Positions 18,007-26,204 of a stretch of DNA of 64,000 bases are shown piece after piece. The translations under genes were made by a program, and so were the position numbers. Origin of the DNA: Thermoanaerobaculia bacterium (GTDB lineage: Bacteria > Acidobacteriota > Thermoanaerobaculia > Gp7-AA8). Under the pieces are notes generated by a model. It did no database searches. It was not told the DNA's origin and was given only the letters and a program-made list of their open reading frames with translations. The DNA is taken from positions 90,444 to 154,443 of the forward strand of contig JADGNZ010000011.1 of the NCBI GenBank assembly GCA_017883205.1, read 5' to 3'. Positions within the stretch are counted from its first letter, which is position 1. Each line of letters opens with the position of its first letter.

Positions 18007-18129
18007 CTCTTCGCTGCAGCCGACCCGCTGCCGTTCTTTGGCCCGCCGTTTTCGCGGCTCGCGCTTCGTCGGTTCGCGTGTCAGTAGTATTCCTATCGCC
18101 GCTAGTCGGCTGAGCGAAGAACGTTAGGC
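18001..18129. other. attC-like recombination site (integron cassette type)
   Basis: The site opens with GCCTAAC and closes with GTTAGGC (18123-18129), fitting RYYYAAC and GTTRRRY core boxes. Inside, CAGCCGAC pairs with GTCGGCTG with one extrahelical G on the left arm, like L boxes of attC. The stretch between boxes (TCTTCGCT/AGCGAAGA) is also paired, which is more than usual. Length 129 bp is within the attC range. No integrase gene is in the window. Confidence 0.55.
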
Positions 18130-18142
18130 CTACACTATCGCG

Positions 18143-19177
18143 ATGTTGACCGGTAACATCCCGCCAAACCCGGACGCGCTCCGTGAAGCGCTTCGACTCT
18201 CAGATGAACTCCTCCGCAACATCGAGCTCGATGAGACACCTCTCTCGCGCGCGGTGCTGAAAGCCGTGCGCTTGGCTCGGCTTCTCAACGATTCGGAGAG
18301 TGAACGCATGTTCAGCCTTGAGTCCTCCGGCTATCCAACGACACCCGAGGGCGTTCCGCAGCCCGGTTGGAGCATCGCGGTAGGAGCGAAGCGGGGTTAC
18401 ATCGATCGTGATCCGCAGACGAAGGAGATGAGGGAGTTCGCATACACAGACTCCATCGAAGAAATCGAGCAGGAGATCGAGGCCAACAAACTTCGACTTC
18501 AGGCCGCCGGTAGCGCTCCGACTACGAGCAATGCGCAGCATAGCCCGTTCATCCCGCCGCCACACATGGCCTACATCCAAGAACGCGAGAACACCGTGGC
18601 CAACATCCGGAAGCTGACCGAGCGTCGTGCGGAGAGGCGAACGCTTATCCACGAGTACGCACTCCGTGTTCATTACGAGCTCAAGTTTTCCGGTGTTGCG
18701 GCGGACGTTTTCGCTCGCCTCCGCGGGCGGGTTGACCATGCCGTTGGAGAGCGGGTGCCCGAGTCGGTGAAACGTTTCACGGCGGTTTACGACAACCTCG
18801 CCTCCGAAAACCCCGAGGACTGGTCGAATGCAGTACATAGCTGCCGTCGTATCCTCCAGGATCTGGCCGATGCTCTCTATCCGGAACGCGCAGATCGAGA
18901 GATAGAGGTAGACGGTCGCAAGAAGACAATCAAACTCGGGCCCGAGAACTACATCAACCGGCTCGCTGCATTCGCCGAGGAGCGCTCCGCCTCCGCTCGC
19001 TTCGAAGAGATCGTCGGCTCCAACCTCAGCTACCTTGGCGAAAGGCTCGATTCAGTTTTTCAAGCCGCACAAAAGGGATCTCACACAACTATCGTGTCTC
19101 GCGAAGAGGCCGAACGCTACGTTATCTACACGTACCTGCTCGTGGGAGATTTGCTCATTCTGACTGGTGAAGCCTAA
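18143..19177 (+). CDS. AbiTii-domain protein with HEPN-like C-terminal region
   Basis: 344 aa, starting 14 nt after the attC-like site. Residues about 15-70 (LSRAVLKAVRLARLLNDSES, then FSLESSGYP) match the AbiTii domain named after the lactococcal phage-abortive protein. A coiled-coil stretch follows (about 95-175). The C-terminal 130 residues are helical, with RRILQDLADALYP and a late QKGSHTTIVSREEAERYVI segment reminiscent of HEPN-related domains that carry GxH. A phage-defence or stress role is inferred. The stop codon again lies inside GCCTAAC. Confidence 0.65.
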   Translation: MLTGNIPPNPDALREALRLSDELLRNIELDETPLSRAVLKAVRLARLLNDSESERMFSLESSGYPTTPEGVPQPGWSIAVGAKRGYIDRDPQTKEMREFAYTDSIEEIEQEIEANKLRLQAAGSAPTTSNAQHSPFIPPPHMAYIQERENTVANIRKLTERRAERRTLIHEYALRVHYELKFSGVAADVFARLRGRVDHAVGERVPESVKRFTAVYDNLASENPEDWSNAVHSCRRILQDLADALYPERADREIEVDGRKKTIKLGPENYINRLAAFAEERSASARFEEIVGSNLSYLGERLDSVFQAAQKGSHTTIVSREEAERYVIYTYLLVGDLLILTGEA

Positions 19178-19250
19178 CTCTGGAGCATGCCAAGACGAGC
19201 TTTCACGTGCGCCCGTCCCCGCGTCGCCTAACTCAGCGGTTGAAGGCAAG
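19172..19250. other. Degenerate attC-like site after the AbiTii gene
   Basis: GCCTAACTC at 19172 embeds the stop codon, exactly as at 18001, and a second GCCTAACTC lies at 19227-19235 followed by CAGCGGTTGAAGGC. A perfect GTTRRRY box is missing, so the site is incomplete or divergent. Its value is in repeating the gene-end arrangement seen at 18001. Confidence 0.4.
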
Positions 19251-19315
19251 GCGGTCCGCTTCGTGGCTCCCGTCTGGATTGTTCTATCATCGGTCGCGGC
19301 CTGCGCGCCTGAACC

Positions 19316-19891
19316 GTGATCAAGCGTTTCTCAAAGTGGTTTGACGTGTCACCCTTGCACGACCCGGACGGCTCTGAGCGGAACAAGCCTTGTCGCTGTG
19401 GAAGTGGCAGAAAGTACAAGAGCTGCTGCCTGGAGAACGACGAGTGGTTATTTCGAGATGCGCTCAGCCAGGCTTCCCGCTCGGCGCGTCCTCAATCGAG
19501 CCGCACTACAAAACACCATACTAAGGCAGCCTCTCGCAGGGCGCCGCGCAGCACGTGGCAGCGTGTCTGGTCATGGCTGGTCGTTGCCATCTTCGTGGTC
19601 GTCGTTGCGCTTTTCAGCGCGATGTGGGTTCGAAGTTGGCTCGGCAGAGCCCCGTACGGCGGAAGCGTCGACGGCAGGATTGTCGCGAAGAATACTGTCG
19701 TCCACCAGAGCCGCTACGGTGCTCGCCTCGAGTATTTTGTGAGCGTGTCAACCGACGGTGGGGTCACGCGGACAGCCGTGCCCTGGCCCATCTACACTCT
19801 CGCGACCCCGGGTTCAACTTTGCACCAAAAGCAGAACGTGTTTCACCTCACGACTCCCGATGGGCTTACTACGAACGTAACCGCACCATGA
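19316..19891 (+). CDS. SEC-C motif protein with one transmembrane helix
   Basis: 191 aa, start GTG 19316. The N-terminal CRCGSGRKYKSCC (about 27-39) is a zinc-binding SEC-C motif as found at the end of SecA and in many small accessory proteins. A basic linker precedes one membrane helix (about 88-108, VVAIFVVVVALFSAMWV). The C-terminal 80 residues look like a small extracytoplasmic beta domain. SEC-C motifs may bind ribosomes or proteins; the fusion to a membrane anchor suggests envelope-associated recruitment, which is inference. Probably the last accessory cassette-like gene here. Confidence 0.7.
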   Translation: MIKRFSKWFDVSPLHDPDGSERNKPCRCGSGRKYKSCCLENDEWLFRDALSQASRSARPQSSRTTKHHTKAASRRAPRSTWQRVWSWLVVAIFVVVVALFSAMWVRSWLGRAPYGGSVDGRIVAKNTVVHQSRYGARLEYFVSVSTDGGVTRTAVPWPIYTLATPGSTLHQKQNVFHLTTPDGLTTNVTAP

Positions 19892-20004
19892 CCCGCACGC
19901 GCCCACTCAGCGTGGCATCGGGCCCGGAACTTTCATGCCGTCGACGGCTGCGATGAAGAAGCCGACGCCTCTGCCTGACACGATTCACGCCTGCGCGGCA
20001 CGCC

Positions 20005-20130
20005 ATTGATGGCCATGCTCGATGCCATCGATGGCATCACCCATGGCATCGATGGCAACACCCAATACCATCGATGGCATCCCCCTATGCCATCGATGGC
20101 ATCGGTCATGGCCTGCGATGGCTTCCCCGG
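20005..20130. repeat. Cluster of GCCATCGATGGC palindromes
   Basis: Four to five spaced copies of the palindromic core CATCGATGG, usually as GATGCCATCGATGGCATC, at about 15-35 bp intervals between 20022 and 20101, with degenerate copies to about 20150. No gene seems to use it. Confidence 0.65.
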
Positions 20131-20444
20131 ATGCCGCTGATGGTCTGCTCGATTGCGGTTCACGCAGTAGCCCAACACCATAGAAACCAGCAACTTAGCA
20201 GAGGTGTGTGACCTTTCTCGACGTCTTACGTTTAAGTAATCAACTAGGCATCGTTTTGGGAAAGGCAGACACCCGGTCCCGCCCCCGTAAGAACGGCATG
20301 CAGTCGCGGCCCGGAGTGTCTTCACGCGGCACGGAACGGGACCGCCGCCGTTTCTGGGGCCGTTGGTTCCGCCGCACGCTCCGGGCCATCGACCGTTCGC
20401 TGCGGCTGATCGAGGCTTCATGCCGCGCCGTCTGGTTCGGAGCA

Positions 20445-20535
20445 GGGGTCAGGTCCGAAGTTGAAAGTGACGGACCACGAGTTCGGCCCGGGTCGCCATC
20501 TTTGACTCGTCACTTTCAACTTCGGACCTGACCCC
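20445..20535. repeat. GGGGTCAGGTC-type long palindrome (REP family), copy 2
   Basis: Same arms and nearly the same spacer as the copy at 17132-17220 (GGACCACGAGTTCGGCCCG in both), differing at a few bases. The two copies are in direct orientation and bracket the cassette-like genes at 17.3-19.9 kb. Confidence 0.85.
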
Positions 20536-20631
20536 ATTTCGAGCGACAGATACGAGGCGCGGGAGACGCGCGTTCCCTTCCGTTGCAGAACCATTGCACG
20601 CCGGACTCCACGGACGTGATCTTCTGGAGAG

Positions 20632-21969
20632 ATGACCCGACGGTCTCGCGTTGTGGCCGGAACATTGACCGCGCTTCTACTCATGGCGGTTGTTGCGCAA
20701 GGCGGCGAACTTCCTCGGGGCGGATTTCTCGGCTTGGCGGTCGGCGCCGTTTCGGCCGAGGAAGGGCGGGAGTTGGGGATCGCGAGCGGCGTCAAGGTGC
20801 TCAAGCTCGTCGATGGCGGGTCGGGGAAGGCGGCCGGCATTCAGCCGGGCGATGTCATCACGCAAATCGACTCGAGCAATGTCGCGGGCACCGACGCGTT
20901 CGTCGATTTCGCGAGGCATCTCCACGCCGGCGACGTTGTGACGATCTCACTGCTTCACGGCGGCAAGGCGAAAGACGTCCGGATGGAGGTGAGGCCGCGG
21001 CCGTTCGAGACTTCGCCCGATGCCGGCGTCTGGTACTCGTCGATCTCAATCGCGGATGGCTCACGGCGACGCGTCATCGTCACGAAGCCGAAGCAGCCCG
21101 GAAGGCATCCGGCCGTCCTCTACATGACGGGCGTAGGCTGCTTTTCGCAGGAGTCGCTGGACCGCAGCTCACCCGATGCCAAGCTTCTGTACGGGCTGAC
21201 GGCGGCGGGCTTCGTCACGATGAGGGTGGAAAAGAGCGGCATCGGTGACAGCGAAGGGCCGCCGTGCGCGAGTCCGGACGCCGATCTGGACAACGAGGTG
21301 CGGGGCTACCTTGCGGGTTTGCTCGCGCTGAAGCAATACGACTTCGTCGACTCCCGGAACATCTTTCTCCTCGGCCTCAGCATCGGAGGGGTCGAAGCTG
21401 CGCTCGTCGCGCGGCGGGAGCCCGTCCGAGGCGTCGTCGTCGTGAATACAGTGGCCAAACCGTTCCTCGAGTACCTGCTTGAAACGCGGAGGCGGCAACT
21501 GCAGCTCCGGCATGTGCCGTATGACGAGATCGATCGCCGGCTGCGCGAAAACGAGCTTTGCAATCACCGCTTGCTGATCGAGAAGGAGCCGGTGGAGCAG
21601 TTGGTCAAGGAGATCCCGTCCTGCCGCGAGCACGTGGACTATCCCGCGCCGGTAACGTTCATGCGGCAATGGGCTGCCATCGACCCAGCCGCGGAGTGGA
21701 AGGAGGTCAGCGCGCCGGTTCTGATCATCTATGGCCTGTCCGACTTCGTCGCCACCATCGGCGATCATCCGTATCTCGCCTCGATCCTCAACAGCTTTCA
21801 TCCGGGGCAGGGGACGCTGAAGCCGATCGCGGGCATGGATCACTACCTGACTCGGGCGGCCTCGATGGAAGAGAGCATCACCAGACCGGCAGGGACGCCC
21901 GGCCAGTTCGACTCCGACGTAGTGGACGCAATCGCTTCGTGGCTGCGCACGCAACGGATTCCGACGTGA
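20632..21969 (+). CDS. Secreted PDZ-alpha/beta hydrolase fusion
   Basis: 445 aa with a signal peptide (ending near AQGGE). Residues about 30-125 form a PDZ domain (GGFLGLAVG, then KAAGIQPGDVITQIDSSNV). Residues about 140-440 form an alpha/beta hydrolase with nucleophile elbow GLSIGG (about 249-254), a lid region rich in charged residues, and late acid and histidine candidates in YGLSDF and GMDHY. A similar build occurs in periplasmic peptidases or esterases of the prolyl-oligopeptidase-like group. Substrate unknown. Stands alone on the plus strand. Confidence 0.78.
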   Translation: MTRRSRVVAGTLTALLLMAVVAQGGELPRGGFLGLAVGAVSAEEGRELGIASGVKVLKLVDGGSGKAAGIQPGDVITQIDSSNVAGTDAFVDFARHLHAGDVVTISLLHGGKAKDVRMEVRPRPFETSPDAGVWYSSISIADGSRRRVIVTKPKQPGRHPAVLYMTGVGCFSQESLDRSSPDAKLLYGLTAAGFVTMRVEKSGIGDSEGPPCASPDADLDNEVRGYLAGLLALKQYDFVDSRNIFLLGLSIGGVEAALVARREPVRGVVVVNTVAKPFLEYLLETRRRQLQLRHVPYDEIDRRLRENELCNHRLLIEKEPVEQLVKEIPSCREHVDYPAPVTFMRQWAAIDPAAEWKEVSAPVLIIYGLSDFVATIGDHPYLASILNSFHPGQGTLKPIAGMDHYLTRAASMEESITRPAGTPGQFDSDVVDAIASWLRTQRIPT

Positions 21970-22167
21970 TGAAGATGTGATCAAGCCGCATGCGCGCGAG
22001 CTCCGGCGCTGGTCGAGATACTCCAACTTCATCCACTTCACCTCAAAGGCCGCGCGTTGCGCATCGAGCGGCTTCGCCGCGATGTCGAGGTATGAGAAGC
22101 CGCTATCCTTCCTCCGTCTTGAGAGGAGCGTCCGCACCCCGCGAAACTCGAAGATCGGTCCCCCGTA

Positions 22168-23085
22168 GTGACGACCATGCGCCCTCGGCTGCGAGCCTTA
22201 CTCTCGTTCGTGCTCTTCCTTGTTGTGGCACAGCTCGTCAGCGGCGGATTGGAATGGGTGCTCGTGCGGAAGCTCCAATTAGTCGTGCCGACGGGCCGTC
22301 CGTGGGAACCATCCTTCTTTGTCTTATGGGAGGGAGCGGGCGTTGTCGGAGCTCTCGTGGCAACGTCGGTGCTCGCACGCGTGAGCGGACGCGGGTTCGC
22401 CGAGCTTGGCTATCGAACCGGCGGCGCATGGCGCCAACTGCTGGCCGGAGGCGCGATGGGATTCATCGTTGTGACCGTTCTCGTGTTCATTGCCACCGCA
22501 CTCGGGGCCTACGCTGCCGGTCAGCCGATGATGTCGCCCGCGGCGACAACGGGCTACGCTTTTGCCTGGCTCCTTGCAATGGCAGGAACCTCGTTCGCCG
22601 GCGAGATGACGCTGCACGGCGCCGGGTTGTTCGCCCTCGCAGAAGTGATGGGGTTCTGGCCAGCGGCCGTGACACTTTCGCTTTTGGGTGCCGCGCTCGG
22701 TCTGGGATCTGGCGCGTCAGGACTCAACTATGCCGGCGCCGTGAACGCGCTCGGTATCGGTCTCCTCTGCTGCTACGCGATTCAACGTACCCGCGCCATC
22801 TGGTTCGCGTGCGGACTGCACGCGCTCCTCGACTACACATCGCTCTTCGTATTTGGCTCGCCAAGTCGAGGAAACCAAGGCGGTGAACCTATTCTCACGA
22901 GGCTGTTCACCGGCGGATTCCATGGACCGATGTGGCTCACCGGTGGTTCCGCGGGAATCGAGTCGAGCTGGCTCATGCTGCCGATCGTGGGCGTAGCGCT
23001 CGCCGGGTACTGGTACTCTTTCCGCGGGACGAACGCGGTCCAACTCATCGATAAAGTTGGGGTCGTATCTGGAAAAGTAACTTAG
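22168..23085 (+). CDS. CPBP-like intramembrane protease homologue with altered catalytic motif
   Basis: 305 aa with about eight hydrophobic helices. The C-terminal half follows the CPBP (CAAX protease and bacteriocin-processing) layout: a motif-1 helix reading AGEMTLHGAGLF, then a small-residue helix, then LHALLDYTS. CPBP enzymes need EExxxR in motif 1; here the first Glu is Gly and the Arg is His, so proteolytic activity is doubtful. The third motif histidine is kept. Start GTG 22168; ATG 22177 is an alternative. Confidence 0.6.
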   Translation: MTTMRPRLRALLSFVLFLVVAQLVSGGLEWVLVRKLQLVVPTGRPWEPSFFVLWEGAGVVGALVATSVLARVSGRGFAELGYRTGGAWRQLLAGGAMGFIVVTVLVFIATALGAYAAGQPMMSPAATTGYAFAWLLAMAGTSFAGEMTLHGAGLFALAEVMGFWPAAVTLSLLGAALGLGSGASGLNYAGAVNALGIGLLCCYAIQRTRAIWFACGLHALLDYTSLFVFGSPSRGNQGGEPILTRLFTGGFHGPMWLTGGSAGIESSWLMLPIVGVALAGYWYSFRGTNAVQLIDKVGVVSGKVT

Positions 23086-23196
23086 CGGCGAAAGACGTGC
23101 GAAGACCGTGCTCCGTTACGTTGACTTTCCAGATCCGACGCCAACCCATCGGCTCTGCACGTCGGATGCGTTGTCGTTCTTCATGACCGTCATGGA

Positions 23197-23228
23197 ACCC
23201 GGGCGCGCCTGTGGGCGCGCCCGGGTTC
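23197..23228 (-). terminator. GC-rich hairpin downstream of the 183-aa gene
   Basis: A perfect inverted repeat AACCCGGGCGCGCC / GGCGCGCCCGGGTT around a TGTG loop, 10 bp beyond the stop codon of the minus-strand gene. There is no U-run, so it may be a Rho-assisted or protective 3' structure. Confidence 0.6.
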
Positions 23229-23238
23229 ACAACCTCCC

Positions 23239-23790
23239 CTACTCTACGTTTTTCGGTTCCGTGGACGTTTCGTGTGCGGGTGCCGGCGTTGGAGGGGCCT
23301 GACTCGCCTTCTTACGGCGAGAGAGAGTCTTCAGACGCTTGATCTCCTCCACCTGCGGCACCAGATCGGCGTTGACCGGGTTGCGCGCGAGCTGCGATCC
23401 GAACGAGTACGCCTGCGACGCGATGAACGCGAGCTCCTCGCGACGTAGCAGATTCGCCCCTTCGATGCCTTTGAGGAACGAGCGCAGCTCATCTGCGACG
23501 AGGTTCCAGTGGACAGAGTCGCTCTGAAGCTGGAGAACGTCGCCGAGCGGCTGGCCTACAGCCTGCGCCACTTTGTCCGACGAGCCGATCACGCTGATCG
23601 ACGCTTCGACGACCGGCGCCGTCTGCGTCCGGAGACGCATTTTGACCAGCTTGCGCCGCTCCTTCGACAACGGCGCGACGTCATCGATCTGCGACCGCAT
23701 GGTGCGCAACTGCGCGATGACCTCTTCGGCGGTCAGCTTTGCCGGATCCGGGTTCGATGTAGCAGGGGTGTTATTGACGATAGTACTCAT
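23239..23790 (-). CDS. Hypothetical helical soluble protein (183 aa)
   Basis: An all-helical protein with no membrane segment or leader. A conserved-looking middle (LVKMRLRTQTAPVVEASI, then SVIGSSDKVAQAVG) is followed by VHWNLVADELRSFLKG and a Lys- and Pro-rich tail (KASQAPPTPAPAHETS). The amphipathic helices and size recall phasin-like or coat proteins, but no family is recognised. It is a monocistronic minus-strand gene with a strong hairpin after it and a perfect 24-nt palindrome about 120 bp upstream that may be an operator. Confidence 0.65.
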   Translation of the reverse strand: MSTIVNNTPATSNPDPAKLTAEEVIAQLRTMRSQIDDVAPLSKERRKLVKMRLRTQTAPVVEASISVIGSSDKVAQAVGQPLGDVLQLQSDSVHWNLVADELRSFLKGIEGANLLRREELAFIASQAYSFGSQLARNPVNADLVPQVEEIKRLKTLSRRKKASQAPPTPAPAHETSTEPKNVE

Positions 23791-23908
23791 GACATACCTT
23801 CCTTATGCGAGCTAACAGGCCGGAGGTGACGTCACGACTCGTCGACAAGTGCGAGCGGCCACCGGCTGGAAGTCCCGGCCACGCGCCGATTCTTCCGGTT
23901 GATGTTTG

Positions 23909-23932
23909 CCCGAGGTGTGTACACACCTCGGG
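23909..23932. promoter_or_regulatory. Perfect 24-nt palindrome
   Basis: CCCGAGGTGTGT followed by its exact complement. It lies 119 bp upstream of the 183-aa gene start, where an operator for a dimeric regulator could be. It shares GTGTACAC with the units of the arrays at 24.1 and 33.7 kb. Confidence 0.5.
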
Positions 23933-24123
23933 TGCCCGCGGCAGGAGGAGCAAGCTCAACTCCCGCGCCGGTACGGGACACATCGTGCTTATCCAGCACG
24001 CCCATACCGCCGACAGCCGCCAAAGCCGGAGGTCTTACGATCTTCGACCTTTGTAGCGAAAAATATAGGCCGGTCGAGACGACGTGTCAAGGGCAATGCG
24101 GGGACACGCCGAGGTGTAACGCT

Positions 24124-24535
24124 GCAACACCATGCGCGCACACATGCGCACCACAGGTGCGACGATGCGGCATGGCCGGTGTGCACGTGTGCACCGAGGG
24201 TGCAACGCTGTGACATGGTGGGTGCGCACGTGCGCACCGAGGGTGTAACGCTGTGGCATGGTGGGTGCGCACGTGTGCACCGAGAGTGCAACGCTGTGAC
24301 ATGGTGGGTGCGCACGTGTGCACCGAGAGTGCAACGCTGTGACACGGTGGGTGCGCACGTGTGCACCGAGGGTGTAACGCTGTGACACGGTGCGTGCGCA
24401 CGTGTGCCCCGAGAGTGCAACGTTGCGGCACGGTGGGTGCGCACGTGTGCACCGAGGGTGTCACGCTGTGACACGGTGAGTGCGCACGTGCGCTCCGGGG
24501 GTGCAACGTTGCGACACGGCGTACCGCACGTGCGC
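24124..24535. repeat. 43-bp tandem repeat array, about 9 copies
   Basis: Copies begin near 24148, 24191, 24234, 24277, 24320, 24363, 24406, 24449 and 24492. Each unit holds GTGCGCACGTGTGCAC (or the perfect palindrome GTGCGCACGTGCGCAC) followed by CGAGAGTGCAACGCTGTGAC. The period is not a multiple of three and all three minus-strand frames are open through the array, giving false repetitive proteins. Units at the end are more degenerate. There are no spacers, so it is not a CRISPR array. Confidence 0.9.
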
Positions 24536-24592
24536 GCGGATGAAGTTGCGAGCGATCACCGGAATAGACTGTCGCCGCAAGGAAGGATCAAC

Positions 24593-25021
24593 ATGCCCAC
24601 GAAGACTACCCGCCAGTTTCTACTGATACCCATCATTCGAGAGAAGAGCCACCACATCACCGTCGTGGCACGCTTAGCCGGCCGCCCCGCACGGTTCATC
24701 GTCGACACGGGAGCTGGAGGCACGATCCTCGATTCCCACGCTGTATCACGGTACAAGCTCAGGTTGTCATCGGCTTCGCGCAAAGGCGGAGGCGTCGGCT
24801 CGGTGGCGATGCGGATGAACTACGTGGCCAGGCACGACCTGACGCTCCTTGATCTCGATCTTTCGGGCACAAAGTTGCTCACTCTGGACCTGTCCCATGT
24901 CAACGCCGGACTGGAGAAGGCCAAGGTTGAGCCGGTGGTCGGAGTCCTTGGTGCAGACGTCCTGTGGCGCCGCCATGCGGTGATCGATTACGACAGGGGC
25001 CTTATGCTCCTTTCGACATAA
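24593..25021 (+). CDS. Retropepsin-like aspartic protease family protein
   Basis: 142 aa from ATG 24593, with a ribosome site GGAAGGA (24581-24587). FIVDTGAGGTILDSHAV (about 39-55) has the single-domain retropepsin-like catalytic DTGA motif, and VVGVLGADVLWRRHAVIDY (about 113-131) has the usual flap-and-core end G-x-D-x-L. Enzymes of this type act as homodimers. No signal peptide is evident, so it is probably cytosolic. It starts about 60 bp after the 43-bp array. Confidence 0.85.
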   Translation: MPTKTTRQFLLIPIIREKSHHITVVARLAGRPARFIVDTGAGGTILDSHAVSRYKLRLSSASRKGGGVGSVAMRMNYVARHDLTLLDLDLSGTKLLTLDLSHVNAGLEKAKVEPVVGVLGADVLWRRHAVIDYDRGLMLLST

Positions 25022-25104
25022 ACCATCGTGCTTCCCCTCGTCCAATCCATCGCCATCCTCGCCACACATTGTCTGCTGACGCCGCCATCTGCCGAGCTCC
25101 AGGA

Positions 25105-26094
25105 ATGCGCAAATCCATCCACTTCTCTTTTGTAGTTGCACTTTTGCTCGCCCACTCTTTGGCACAGGCGGAGGTCTGGCAACCATCATCAGGCCATGTG
25201 CAGGTGCCGATCTGGCCCGGCGCAGTTCCCGATGCGATACCTCATCCGAAACCGGAGTCTGCCGGTCCCGGCGCAGGACGCGCGTGGTGGCCCAGGGCCA
25301 ACGATGTCAGCCGGCCGACGATGACGGTGTATGCGCCCAGGGACCACAACACCGGCGCGGCCGTGGTGGTGTTCCCCGGCGGGGGTTACAAGTTCCTGGC
25401 CATGGATCTGGAGGGCACGGAGATTTGCGACTGGCTGACATCGCGCGGGATCACCTGCGTACTGCTGAAGTACCGCGTACCGGGCTCGGGTCCGTGGTGG
25501 GACGACGCCCACAATCGGCGCGTATACCCGAAGGTGCAGACAGCGCTGCAGGACGCCCAGCGCACATTGAGGCTGGTGCGGCAGCACGCGGCGCAGTGGC
25601 ATGTCGATCCGCACAAAGTCGGCGTGATCGGCTTTTCTGCGGGCGGGCACTTAGTGGCCGCGGTCAGTACGCATTTCGCGCAGCGGACGTATCCCCCGGT
25701 CGATGCCGCCGACAAGCTGAGCTGCCGCCCCGACTTCGCCATTGCCATCTACCCCGGCCACCTGTGGGCGCATGAGGACGAGGACCACGCCACCCGCGAC
25801 GAGACGGATCTGAGCCTTCGCCCGGACATCCGCGTCCGCGCCGACACGCCGCCGACCTTCCTACTGCAAGCCGAGGACGATCACGTGGACGGCGTGGAGC
25901 AGTCGCTGGCCTACTATGTCGCGCTGCAGAAAGCCGGCGTCCCCGCTGAAATGCACCTGTACGCGCAAGGCGGTCACGCCTTCGGCATGCGGCCGGGCAA
26001 GCTGCCGATCGCGCAGTGGCCGCGGTTGGTGGAAACATGGTTGGGGACCATTGGGATGGTGAAGGCGCCCCCCCACACGCTGACAACGCGCTGA
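25105..26094 (+). CDS. Secreted alpha/beta hydrolase (BD-FAE / acetyl-esterase-like)
   Basis: 329 aa from ATG 25105 with a signal peptide ending SLAQAE. Opening VWPGAVPDAIPH-type sequence (IWPGAVPDAIPHPKPES), the oxyanion block VVVFPGGGYKFLAMD, and the nucleophile elbow GVIGFSAGGHL (about 169-179) are characteristic of carbohydrate esterases and pectin/xylan acetylesterases of the esterase-lipase superfamily. The acid is likely in AEDDHVDGVEQS and the histidine in GGHAFGM. A role in polysaccharide deacetylation outside the cell is inferred. Confidence 0.82.
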   Translation: MRKSIHFSFVVALLLAHSLAQAEVWQPSSGHVQVPIWPGAVPDAIPHPKPESAGPGAGRAWWPRANDVSRPTMTVYAPRDHNTGAAVVVFPGGGYKFLAMDLEGTEICDWLTSRGITCVLLKYRVPGSGPWWDDAHNRRVYPKVQTALQDAQRTLRLVRQHAAQWHVDPHKVGVIGFSAGGHLVAAVSTHFAQRTYPPVDAADKLSCRPDFAIAIYPGHLWAHEDEDHATRDETDLSLRPDIRVRADTPPTFLLQAEDDHVDGVEQSLAYYVALQKAGVPAEMHLYAQGGHAFGMRPGKLPIAQWPRLVETWLGTIGMVKAPPHTLTTR

Positions 26095-26204
26095 CAGCGT
26101 TAGACGACGCAGGCTTAATTGTCCCGAAGTTCGAGCCCATGCTCGTCGCATTCAAGGCGGCGAGGCTACCCGCAGCTTCCGTGTGCATCCGGTGTCGTGT
26201 GGAA

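Larger units (their letters stand above)
19892..20631. other. Gene-free region with repeats
   Basis: Holds the CATCGATGG cluster (20005-20130) and REP copy 2 (20445-20535). Between them, 20208-20440 can be read on the plus strand as an Arg-rich frame beginning with LDVLRLSNQLG, but it runs into the REP element and I do not support it as a gene. Confidence 0.5.

Noticed and set aside
19933..20421. 162-aa minus frame over the CATCGATGG repeats
   Set aside because: Composition follows the repeats and it has no ribosome site or conserved block.
21169..22137. 322-aa minus frame overlapping the PDZ-hydrolase
   Set aside because: Antisense to a well-supported gene over most of its length, although its first 50 residues look protein-like.
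23989..24506. Three overlapping minus-strand frames in the 43-bp array
   Set aside because: They arise because the unit has no stop on that strand; no starts or domains.
24124..24535. CRISPR array
   Set aside because: Direct units follow each other without unique spacers, and no cas gene is near.
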